Below, piece after piece: positions 1 through 6,516 of a DNA stretch of 14,770 bases. How positions within the stretch are numbered: the stretch's first letter is position 1; every line of letters starts with the position of its first letter. This stretch comes from Patescibacteria group bacterium (GTDB lineage Bacteria; Patescibacteriota; Saccharimonadia; Saccharimonadales; Saccharimonadaceae), in assembly GCA_030917245.1 (NCBI GenBank), contig JAUPVA010000082.1, positions 1-14,770 of the forward strand. The letters run 5' to 3'. The notes beneath the pieces are model-generated. The model saw only the letters and a list, made by a program, of their open reading frames with translations. It ran no database searches and had not been told where the DNA came from. The translations under genes and the position numbers were made by a program.

Positions 1-1
1 G

Positions 2-1375
2 CTTAAAAACAAACATGCTTTGGAGTACGTTATTAAGAAACGGCAGTTGAGCAAAGAGATAGTACAAGAATTTAAAATCTGCTATGCGCCATATTAGGGA
101 GAGGCGGATGTACGCTTCCTTACGAAAAAAGGCTTCTCTAAACGTGAACTATCTGATGCCGGTCTGACAAACCGCTTTGGTGGTGATATCTTCCGCGGGC
201 GAATGACCGTCCCTCTTATGGATCCAAGTGGTCAGGTCATAGGATTTACTGGTCGTATTATTACTGACGATCCAAAAGCGCCGAAATACCTCAATACTCC
301 ACAGACACTTGTGTATGACAAATCGCGACATGTCTTTGGATTGTCTCAAGCCAAGGAAGCGATACGTAAGGCAGATTTTTCAGTTGTGGTAGAGGGAAAC
401 CTGGATGTTGTAAGTAGTCATCAGGCTGGAATCAAGAATGTTGTTGCGAGTGCCGGAACCGCTCTTACGGAATGGCATCTCAAAAGCCTTGCACGACTCA
501 GCCACGATGTGAGGCTATCGTTCGACGCCGACAAAGCGGGGCTTGCTGCAACAGAACGGGCAATACCAATTGCCAGTCAGGTAGGTGTTGAGCTGACTAT
601 CATTAGCTTGCCGGACGGCATGAAGGACCCTGATGAGTTGATTCAACATGATCCGGCACTGTGGCGCGCGGCTACTTCTTCTTCGGAACCGGTGGTTGAT
701 TGGGTATTACGGCAATATTCTGCTCGAGTGGACATGAAAACGGCAGCAGGGAAGCGTCGATTCACAACGGAAAGCCTTGCGGTGATAGCGAAACTCGAAG
801 ATCACGTTGAGAAAGAGCATTATCTTAACAAAATAGCGCAGATGACGGAGACGTCACTGGAAGCTATAAATGCCAAGTTGAATACAGGCGACCATTCGCT
901 GAATGCTCCACTAAAAGCAGTCAAACAAACTCAGTCGGAACCAGCGGCGGTCGAGCGTCCGGCTGCTGCATATCAAGATAATTTACTGGCGGTACTGATT
1001 GCTCATCCCGAAACGCGCCATCATCTAGGCAATTTTGACACAACGATATTCGCTGGGCCGGAGCGTCAATCTATTGCGGCGTGGTTAAAATCTCACTCAG
1101 AACCTTTAGTAGATGAAGTACCGGCTGCGTTGAAGCCACTTGAAACGTATGTTAAAATAATACAACTGAAGGCCGAGTCACGGTATGAAGGCTGGAGCGA
1201 GCAAGATAGCTCACTCGAAGTAGCCAAACTACTCCGCCAAACTGAAGTTGAACACAAGAAACAAACCAAAGAACGACTAATCAACGATTTACGTGATGCT
1301 GAAAGCGCCGGCAACGACCAATTGGCCGATGACCTGCGGGCTCAGTTGTATGCACTAATCAAGGAGACTGCCTAA
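2..1375 (+). CDS. dnaG: DNA primase DnaG, 5' partial, with an in-frame amber stop
   Basis: Makes RNA primers at the replication fork. The zinc-binding N-terminus lies before the window. The frame is open from base 2 except for a TAG at 95-97. Translation on both sides of the stop is DnaG-like: a YAP motif just before it, RFLTKKGFS after it, then [21 protein letters not shown] and PKYLNTP. The TOPRIM core is intact, with EGNLD at 392-406 (family EGYMD) and FDAD at 521-532. A less conserved C-terminal helicase-interaction region follows. The stop is TAA, sharing one base with the rpoD ATG. If the amber is real, translation would have to restart, for example at ATG 203, which has no clear ribosome site, and would lose the zinc domain. 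dnaG is essential, so sequencing error, suppression or a split protein must be considered. Identity is very secure; integrity is not. Confidence 0.93.
95..97 (+). other. In-frame TAG codon inside dnaG
   Basis: In the dnaG frame the codons read GCG CCA TAT TAG GGA GAG GCG GAT, with DnaG homology continuing immediately on both sides, so there is no frameshift. A single C-to-T change from CAG (Gln) would create it. TAG ends several other genes here (rpoD, pilin 2, polA, the HAD gene, mutM), so it is a normal stop in this genome. Confidence 0.9.
1361..1366 (+). promoter_or_regulatory. Shine-Dalgarno site of rpoD
   Basis: AAGGAG lies 8 bases before the rpoD ATG, inside the last codons of dnaG. 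Together with the TAATG overlap it supports translational coupling of primase and sigma factor. Confidence 0.8.
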
Positions 1376-2445
1376 TGGCTGATGACCCAATGAAGCAACC
1401 GCTTTCCGACGAAGAAATTAACACACTCGAAGGTGTCGAAGAGCCAGGTGTTGCTGAACTCGAAGATGAAGTAGAAGATGACGAGGACACGCTAAATTCA
1501 AATCAGTACTTCGACGATGTCTCGGACGACTCTGTCCGTTTATATTTACGCGAAATTGGTAAAATTCCACTACTAAACGCCGTAGAAGAGCTTGAGTTGG
1601 CACAAAAGATTGTTGCTAACAGCGAAGAACTGGCCGAAGTTGCCGCTAAGCTAAAAGGCGATGAAATAACCGCAAGTGAGCGACAAAAGCTTGTGACAAA
1701 AGCTGCGAAATTGAGCAAGCCAAAAGACAAAATGGCTGAGGCAAACATGCGACTTGTAGTGAGTATTGCTAAACGCTACTCCGGCCGAGGTCTTGATTTC
1801 TTAGATCTTATTCAGGAGGGTAACACTGGGCTACTCCGTGCTGTAGAGAAATTCGACCCAGATAAAGGATTTAAGTTTAGTACCTATGCGACTTGGTGGA
1901 TTCGACAAGCTATCACCCGCGCTATCGCTGACCAGGCGCGCGTAATTCGTATTCCGGTTCACATGGTGGAAACGATCAATAAGCTGCTTCGTACGCAGCG
2001 CCGTATGACCCAAGAGCTTAACCGTGAACCAACCATTGAAGAGTTGGCAAAAGAGCTTGAGATGGAGCCTGAAAAAGTTGAATATGTCATTAAGATCAAA
2101 CAAGATATTCAGTCGCTCGATGCCGGTGTTGGCCGTGACGGAGAAGACGAAGACAGCGTTCTGCAAGACTTTATCGAAGATGAAGATTCAGTTACCCCTG
2201 AACAGTCTGCCACCACTCAGCTACTAAAGGAACAGGTGCAAAGCGTTCTCTCGACCTTGAGTGATCGTGAACAGAAAATCGTTCGCATGCGATTTGGCCT
2301 CGATAATGGCAAAAGCCATACACTCGAAGAAGTTGGCCAGGAATTTGCCGTAACTCGAGAACGAATCCGACAGATTGAAGCTAAGGCGCTAGCGAAGCTT
2401 CGTAAGCATAAAGATGCAAAAAAGCTGCATGAGTATTTGAAGTAG
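1375..2445 (+). CDS. rpoD: Primary RNA polymerase sigma factor RpoD (sigma-70)
   Basis: Housekeeping sigma factor directing RNA polymerase to -10/-35 promoters. The first 50 residues are acidic and lack a recognisable full region 1.1. Region 1.2 follows ([15 protein letters not shown], about 53-67), then regions 2.1-2.4 (about 121-196), with the core-binding [18 protein letters not shown] and the promoter-melting [15 protein letters not shown] stretches intact. Region 3 is at about 197-275 and region 4 at about 291-345, with the [17 protein letters not shown] recognition helix. At 356 residues it is compact, ending 12 residues after region 4. The ATG shares a base with the dnaG stop, recalling the common dnaG-rpoD macromolecular synthesis arrangement. 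A strong terminator follows. A second sigma-70 protein is encoded at 5229-6491; this one, beside dnaG and ending like typical RpoD, is the better candidate for the main factor. Confidence 0.96.
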   Translation: MADDPMKQPLSDEEINTLEGVEEPGVAELEDEVEDDEDTLNSNQYFDDVSDDSVRLYLREIGKIPLLNAVEELELAQKIVANSEELAEVAAKLKGDEITASERQKLVTKAAKLSKPKDKMAEANMRLVVSIAKRYSGRGLDFLDLIQEGNTGLLRAVEKFDPDKGFKFSTYATWWIRQAITRAIADQARVIRIPVHMVETINKLLRTQRRMTQELNREPTIEELAKELEMEPEKVEYVIKIKQDIQSLDAGVGRDGEDEDSVLQDFIEDEDSVTPEQSATTQLLKEQVQSVLSTLSDREQKIVRMRFGLDNGKSHTLEEVGQEFAVTRERIRQIEAKALAKLRKHKDAKKLHEYLK

Positions 2446-2462
2446 TACGAACTTCTTTTAAC

Positions 2463-2498
2463 AAACATACATCGCCGCATTGCGGCGATGTATGTTTT
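2463..2498. terminator. Bidirectional rho-independent terminator
   Basis: A perfect 16-bp stem (2463-2478 with 2482-2497) and a 3-base loop, with a short T stretch on the plus side. It sits between the ends of rpoD (plus) and the membrane protein gene (minus), so it probably stops transcripts from both. On the minus strand the stem is followed by a less pure T-rich stretch. Confidence 0.9.
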
Positions 2499-2512
2499 CT
2501 CGACGGCTATTC

Positions 2513-3325
2513 CTATTCTTTGCAAGGCTCGGTTGCGCTCGCGGTACCGACAGGAAGGATCCGAATGTCCTCTTTGCTGTCACCCAAGTACGAAACTTGT
2601 GCGCTATTAGGACCACAGTAGCTGTACGTCACCGCAGTTGATGATCGAATGGCTGAAAACACCATTACATCAGTAGGGATAGTCGATTCTGGATATTTAC
2701 TGAATTCTGATTTTGACTGAGGGTAGTCGCCAGCTTTAGTTTTGTATGCTTCGGCCAATTCCTTAACTTTTTTGGCTTTTTCATCCAGGGAAAGCGAGGT
2801 GTCGGTTCCGCCGACAACCGTTGTGTCATTCTCGGTCGAGATGGAGCCTGATGTACTAATAGAGTTGAGCCCAGCTGATACGAGAGCGAAGAACGCTATA
2901 GTAGATATAATGCCGAGGACTGTCATTACAATACCGCCGATGAGGCTGACGGTACCTAGCGTGGTTGAATGTCCAGCAGCCTTTGATTTATTGCGGGACA
3001 ACATACCAAGTACGATTGCAGCCGGAGCAAAGAAAAATACTAAGATGATTCCCACGATCCCCATGGTCTTGCCTGGGTCTTCGGCGGGAGCTCCTACTCC
3101 TGCTGGCGCGACGGGCGCAGGCGCATAGGCTGCAGGTTCGGTGAATGAGGTGTCTGGCTGAGCCTGCGAAGATTGCGAGTACGAATCGGGATTGGTCGCC
3201 TGAGGCTCCGGGCTAACTTCCTGTGTGGGAGTTGTTGGCTCTGCAGACGGTTCAGGGCCGACAGGTGAGGGGGTTGACTCGATTGGGTCAGTGGGTTGGT
3301 TTTGTGGTTGCTGATACGGGTCCAT
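2513..3325 (-). CDS. Proline-rich two-helix membrane protein (DUF4190-like)
   Basis: Function unknown. The 270-residue protein has three parts. Residues 1-85 are a Pro/Gln/Ser/Thr-rich, probably disordered cytoplasmic arm. Residues 88-152 hold two hydrophobic helices (about 88-108 and 124-152) joined by a short basic loop (RNKSKAAGHS), resembling the DUF4190 hairpin. Residues 177-270 form a soluble domain beginning with a Lys-rich helix, then GDYPQSKSEF, and two cysteines (237 and 268) that could pair outside the cell. The helix-then-DYP pattern faintly resembles the globular part of bacterial pilins, and pilin genes lie just across the divergent promoter region, but this link is inference. 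The ATG is supported by an extended -10 promoter 32 bases upstream and a weak TAGGT ribosome site. Confidence 0.85.
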   Translation of the reverse strand: MDPYQQPQNQPTDPIESTPSPVGPEPSAEPTTPTQEVSPEPQATNPDSYSQSSQAQPDTSFTEPAAYAPAPVAPAGVGAPAEDPGKTMGIVGIILVFFFAPAAIVLGMLSRNKSKAAGHSTTLGTVSLIGGIVMTVLGIISTIAFFALVSAGLNSISTSGSISTENDTTVVGGTDTSLSLDEKAKKVKELAEAYKTKAGDYPQSKSEFSKYPESTIPTDVMVFSAIRSSTAVTYSYCGPNSAQVSYLGDSKEDIRILPVGTASATEPCKE

Positions 3326-3357
3326 AATATACCTATATGATTGTTGTTATCCTCTTC

Positions 3358-3385
3358 AATATAGCATGAGCAGTATCAGAGACAA
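3358..3385 (-). promoter_or_regulatory. Promoter of the minus-strand membrane protein gene
   Basis: On the minus strand: -35 TTGTCT (3380-3385), 16-base spacer, and -10 TATATT (3358-3363) preceded by TGC, an extended -10. The predicted leader is about 25 bases. Confidence 0.6.
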
Positions 3386-3448
3386 GAACGTAGAGGTATG
3401 TGCAACTGATGTGGACGCTATCCGCGCCTGCAGGACCAGAGTGAGCCG

Positions 3449-3457
3449 TGATATAAT
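3449..3457 (+). promoter_or_regulatory. Extended -10 promoter of the pilin genes
   Basis: TGATATAAT, a perfect extended -10 (TATAAT at 3452-3457), ends 6 bases before ATG 3464. Transcription would start at or next to the start codon, predicting a leaderless mRNA. No good -35 is visible, which fits an extended -10 promoter. Confidence 0.7.
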
Positions 3458-3463
3458 TTGCTT

Positions 3464-4003
3464 ATGCTAAAAGGTGGGCAAAAACAAACAGGATTTACTA
3501 TTGTCGAGCTGCTCATCGTCATCGTCATTATTGGAATACTAGCAGCGGTTACGGTGGTTGCGTATAGCACCATTCAACAACGAGCGCGCGACTCTCGCCG
3601 AGTATCAGATATTAGTACGATAGCTAAAGCGGTGTATAGGTGGGGAATAGAAACTTCGCAAGACTTTTCGGGTATGCCCTCAGGGTATAACGCAGTAGTG
3701 GCTAGTGGCTGGTATAACACTAGTTATTCCACTAATTCTTTTAAAGGGGTCTTGGTGGATGCAGGGTATTTAAAAAACACTATCGATGATCCCATTGATA
3801 CAAAATCTGCGCCAGCTCGTGCGTATATGATAGCTCCATGTATTGATGGCGATAATAAGACTCGAATACTAATGACTAATATGGAGACAACTCAATCACA
3901 GACCATTGCGCAACAGCTTGGTTCTCCTGCTTGTACATCATCAACATACTCATCGTTTGTTTCTAGCTATGGTATGGATTACGGACTTAGGGTATCGCTT
4001 TAA
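3464..4003 (+). CDS. Type IV pilin-like protein 1
   Basis: Exported pilin subunit of a type IV pilus or pseudopilus. The class III leader is classic: a short basic N-terminus, cleavage after G10, then FTIVELLIV with the conserved Glu at mature position 5 and a hydrophobic helix to about residue 32. A helix continues (STIQQRARDSRRVSDISTIAKAVYRW), followed by a roughly 120-residue globular domain with a cysteine pair in its last third (APCIDG and SPACTSS), the usual D-region disulfide of pilins. The frame is open from TTG 3458, but that codon overlaps the -10 box. ATG 3464 places the Gly-Phe cleavage at residues 10/11, exactly as in the next gene. The stop overlaps the ATG of pilin 2 (TAATG). 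Assembly machinery (PilB, PilC, PilD) is not in the window. Confidence 0.92.
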   Translation: MLKGGQKQTGFTIVELLIVIVIIGILAAVTVVAYSTIQQRARDSRRVSDISTIAKAVYRWGIETSQDFSGMPSGYNAVVASGWYNTSYSTNSFKGVLVDAGYLKNTIDDPIDTKSAPARAYMIAPCIDGDNKTRILMTNMETTQSQTIAQQLGSPACTSSTYSSFVSSYGMDYGLRVSL

Positions 4004-4581
4004 TGAAGAGTAGCAAAGTTAATACTACCGGGTTCACTATCGTAGAATTACTGATCGTTATTGTCGTCATCGGTATAGTGGCAGCGATAAGTATTATTGC
4101 GTATAGTGGCATTCAGCAACGGGCTCAAGATGCAAAAATCAGAGCGGTTGCTAGTCAATTTACGAAGGCTTTTCAGCGCTGGAGTGTTGATTCGGGCAAG
4201 ACAACCGATGCAGGAGGGAGTGGCAGTACAGCATATACCGACGGGGTCTGCGTTGGAGGCGGTGGCGGCTGGACGAGCCGGACAGTTGGATATATCTGTA
4301 CGATTGATAATATTTTGGTCGATGCAGGGTATATTCCGGCGAATTTAGTCTTGTCAGTCCCAGCGCTACAGGAGTCGCGTCCAGGATCCTATTCTACACT
4401 CATGTTGTACCGCTGCTCGTCGCCGTCGCCACCGACACAGTACGCTATGATGTATCACCTCAACACGCCTGACCCAGAAGAAATGACCCGACTCAGGAAC
4501 GCATGTGCTGGCGGCGGTACATTCGGACCAATCGATACCTATGGAATGAACGGTGGGTATATCTTCTCGATTACACGGTAG
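4003..4581 (+). CDS. Type IV pilin-like protein 2
   Basis: A second pilin, co-translated with the first through the TAATG overlap. It has the same leader layout (cleavage G10/F11, FTIVELLIVIVVIGIVAA) and a very similar helix. The globular domains share landmarks: LVDAGYL in pilin 1 and LVDAGYI here, and an ending of YGMDYG versus YGMNGG, so the pair probably arose by tandem duplication. It differs in a glycine-rich loop near residues 80-90 (VGGGGGW) and in having four cysteines (about residues 79, 93, 139 and 165), enough for two disulfides against one in pilin 1. The two may be major and minor subunits or surface variants; the sequence does not say which. Confidence 0.92.
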   Translation: MKSSKVNTTGFTIVELLIVIVVIGIVAAISIIAYSGIQQRAQDAKIRAVASQFTKAFQRWSVDSGKTTDAGGSGSTAYTDGVCVGGGGGWTSRTVGYICTIDNILVDAGYIPANLVLSVPALQESRPGSYSTLMLYRCSSPSPPTQYAMMYHLNTPDPEEMTRLRNACAGGGTFGPIDTYGMNGGYIFSITR

Positions 4582-4590
4582 GCGTATGTA

Positions 4591-4616
4591 ACTACGAGAA
4601 ATCGATTTGTCGTAGT
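4591..4616. repeat. Inverted repeat at the convergent ends of pilin 2 and the kinase gene
   Basis: 7-bp arms (ACTACGA at 4591-4597, TCGTAGT at 4610-4616) enclose the palindrome AAATCGATTT. It overlaps the last codons of the minus-strand gene. There is no T-run on either side, so it may be a weak termination or mRNA 3'-end structure, or chance. Confidence 0.35.
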
Positions 4617-5164
4617 ACGACATCAAGTTGCTCATGTAACCACTCTAAGTCGCGGTCATTGTGTACGAAATAATCGGCGATGGCGATTGGGCCGCCCTTT
4701 TCAAGATTTTCTATTTCGGTCCAGTCGCGCTCATCAACTTCTTGCGCCGACATAGGTCGTTCTGGGCGGTGTGCCATACGTTTTTTACGTTCATGCTTGG
4801 GGGTGACGATAGCAATGACAGTTAGTTCGCCTGGAAACTCATGTTTCAAAATCTTATATTCGCTCCACGTGTATAACCCGTCGAGAACGATACGGTGCTG
4901 TCCGGCTTCAATGAGGTTCCGTGCTTCAGTGATAGCCCGCTTTACAACGAAGTCTTTACCTTCGTGCTTCCGAATTTCTTCACGGAACTGCTGCTGGCTC
5001 TCCCACGTAACCTCGATACCGGCTTCTTCCATGGCTTTGTATATGATGCCGCCAAAATAAATTTTTGGAATATGTTTTTGGGTAAGGTATTCTACGGCAG
5101 AACTCTTGCCACTGCCGGCAAGGCCGACAAATGCGACGATTTTTATATTTCTAAGATGACTCAT
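4592..5164 (-). CDS. P-loop nucleotide kinase, UPF0200-like / dephospho-CoA kinase-like
   Basis: A 190-residue cytoplasmic P-loop phosphotransferase, probably phosphorylating a nucleotide or related small molecule; the substrate cannot be read from the sequence. Walker A is GLAGSGKS (14-21). Next come FGGIIYKAMEEAGI (37-50), IVLDGLYTWSEY (92-103, a strand ending in an Asp like DGIR of related kinases), VTPKHERKKRMAHRPERP (120-137, a lid-like Arg/Lys-rich stretch) and IAIADYFVHND (160-170). The last motif and overall order resemble the UPF0200 family and, more loosely, dephospho-CoA and adenylate kinases. ATG 5164 follows a TATACT box by 7 bases, so the mRNA is probably leaderless. The gene is divergent from the second sigma factor, with overlapping promoter regions, and convergent with pilin 2. 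Confidence 0.8.
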   Translation of the reverse strand: MSHLRNIKIVAFVGLAGSGKSSAVEYLTQKHIPKIYFGGIIYKAMEEAGIEVTWESQQQFREEIRKHEGKDFVVKRAITEARNLIEAGQHRIVLDGLYTWSEYKILKHEFPGELTVIAIVTPKHERKKRMAHRPERPMSAQEVDERDWTEIENLEKGGPIAIADYFVHNDRDLEWLHEQLDVVLRQIDFS

Positions 5165-5171
5165 TGGCTCT

Positions 5172-5199
5172 AGTATACCAAACCCCCAGTGCTTGTCTT
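5172..5199 (-). promoter_or_regulatory. Promoter of the kinase gene
   Basis: On the minus strand: -10 TATACT (5172-5177) ends 7 bases before ATG 5164. A weak -35 AAGACA (5194-5199) lies 16 bases upstream. The -35 region overlaps that of the divergent sigma factor promoter. Confidence 0.6.
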
Positions 5200-5221
5200 T
5201 TGCTCAAGAGGTATTAATAAT
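5193..5221 (+). promoter_or_regulatory. Promoter of the second sigma factor gene
   Basis: -35 TTGTCT (5193-5198), spacer of exactly 17, -10 AATAAT (5216-5221), then 7 bases to ATG 5229. The TTG of the -35 box is also the first possible start codon of the open frame, which argues that the frame's upstream extension is not translated. Confidence 0.6.
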
Positions 5222-5228
5222 AGACCAA

Positions 5229-6491
5229 ATGAGTATGGAACGAATTGAGACAGCATTTGAAGAAGAGGCCGAAGACCGCACTCTGCAGTTGGGGCAAGCC
5301 GCTTTGACGGCAGACTTGGTAAAGCAATATTTTACTGAAATCGGACGGACACCATTACTGACTGCGGAACAGGAAGTGGAAGTCAGTAAGCGTATAGAAG
5401 CAGGGCTGTTTGCCGGTGAGTTGCTGAGTCGAGAAGATTTCTCGCACGCAACCGTTGAAGAGCTTGAGTGGTTACGAGATGACGGACGACAGGCGAGGGG
5501 TGAAATGCTCGAAGCCAATACACGACTGGTCGTCAGTTTAGCGCGAAAACGACAGGGTCGAGGCATGCCGCTTATTGACCTCATTCAAGAAGGAAACCTC
5601 GGACTTATTCGGGCCGTAGAAAAATTTGATTACCAAAAAGGGTATAAGTTCTCAACCTATGCCACGTGGTGGGTGCGACAAGCGATTACTCGCGGAATTG
5701 CCGAAAAAGGACGAACCATTCGCTTACCCGTCCACGTCGTCGAAGATGTGAATAAAATCGCAACGGTAACCCGTAGTCTCTCCTTGTCTCTCGGGCGCGA
5801 CCCACTTCCTGAAGAAATAGCGGACGAGTGTGACTTTACGATTGAAAAGGTGCTGCAGCTGATGGACGTGAGTCGAGATACGCTCTCGCTCGATACGCCT
5901 ATTGGCGATGACGGCGATGCAACGTTGGAGCATATGCTGGAAGACGAGGCGACCGTCGGTATTGATGAGGTGGTAATAAATGACTCAGTCAACGAGGAAC
6001 TCCGCTCAATTATTGAGCTGCTGAGTGAACGTGAGGCTAATATCGTTATGTCTCGGTATGGATTCAGTGGCGGTAAGCCAGAGAGTTTGAAAGATGTCGG
6101 TGATCGCTGGGGCATCAGTCCGGAGCGTACACGACAGATTGAACGGGAAACACTACGGAAGCTCCGAGGGCTCGTGGGTTCGAGTGGAAACTTTGATTAC
6201 GATAAAATTGCCGCTCAGCGAAAGGTCATGCAACAAGATAGCGTCAAAAAACAGGCTCCAGTCGGTCAGCGACAGCAGCAGCGACTTGGAGTGGCTCATG
6301 AGTTGCAGCTTCATAAAACACAGCTGCAAGATCAGTACGTTGAGGTACTGGAGGCGTTTGTGTCAAATCGCTCAAAGGCAGAGGCTGCTCGAGAGCTTGG
6401 GGTGAGTCAGGCGACATTCTCTAAGCGGCTTACGCTAGCGAGGAATGTTCTCAAAACCCTTAAGAACCAACAGTCCAATGATTTGGCGTAA
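5229..6491 (+). CDS. Second sigma-70 family factor with C-terminal helix-turn-helix extension
   Basis: Sigma factor resembling actinobacterial HrdB/SigB types. Residues counted from ATG 5229: region 1.2 at about 29-45 (DLVKQYFTEIGRTPLL), region 2 at about 88-170 with DLIQEGNLGLIRAVEKFD and [17 protein letters not shown], region 3 at about 171-250, and region 4 at about 258-313 with LKDVGDRWGISPERTRQIERETLRKLRG. Ordinary factors end here, but this one continues for about 105 residues: a Gln- and Lys-rich linker (about 320-367), then YVEVLEAFVSNRSKAEAARE and LGVSQATFSKRLTLARNVLK (370-409). That stretch reads as another helix-turn-helix much like region 4.2. It could contact extra promoter DNA or an activator site. 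The frame is open from TTG 5193, but that codon lies in the -35 box, so ATG 5229 (or 5235) is preferred. It is a single-gene unit; polA has its own promoter in this gene's tail. Confidence 0.9.
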   Translation: MSMERIETAFEEEAEDRTLQLGQAALTADLVKQYFTEIGRTPLLTAEQEVEVSKRIEAGLFAGELLSREDFSHATVEELEWLRDDGRQARGEMLEANTRLVVSLARKRQGRGMPLIDLIQEGNLGLIRAVEKFDYQKGYKFSTYATWWVRQAITRGIAEKGRTIRLPVHVVEDVNKIATVTRSLSLSLGRDPLPEEIADECDFTIEKVLQLMDVSRDTLSLDTPIGDDGDATLEHMLEDEATVGIDEVVINDSVNEELRSIIELLSEREANIVMSRYGFSGGKPESLKDVGDRWGISPERTRQIERETLRKLRGLVGSSGNFDYDKIAAQRKVMQQDSVKKQAPVGQRQQQRLGVAHELQLHKTQLQDQYVEVLEAFVSNRSKAEAARELGVSQATFSKRLTLARNVLKTLKNQQSNDLA

Positions 6492-6510
6492 CTAGGCCAA
6501 AGGGTATACT
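6483..6510 (+). promoter_or_regulatory. Promoter of polA
   Basis: -35 TTGGCG (6483-6488, overlapping the sigma gene's last codons), 16-base spacer, -10 TATACT (6505-6510), then 6 bases to ATG 6517. This predicts a leaderless mRNA. Confidence 0.6.
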
Positions 6511-6516
6511 GAAGTT

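Noticed and set aside
95..97. Genome-wide stop codon reassignment of TAG
   Set aside because: TAG ends rpoD, pilin 2, the kinase, polA, the HAD gene, mutM and others exactly where the families should end. The code change known in some CPR groups concerns TGA, not TAG.
2742..3128. Plus-strand open frame of 128 codons opposite the membrane protein gene
   Set aside because: It is the shadow of the minus-strand gene, which has a promoter, a clear domain layout and a terminator; the plus frame has none of these.
3458..3463. TTG start for pilin 1
   Set aside because: It begins one base after the -10 box, before any plausible transcription start; ATG 3464 gives the same leader length as pilin 2.
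4591..4616. Inverted repeat as a rho-independent terminator
   Set aside because: No T-run on either strand and it overlaps coding sequence; kept only as a repeat.
5193..5228. TTG start adding 12 residues to the second sigma factor
   Set aside because: The TTG is part of a good -35 box with exact 17-base spacing to AATAAT, and two ATG codons at 5229 and 5235 fit the promoter and the family better.
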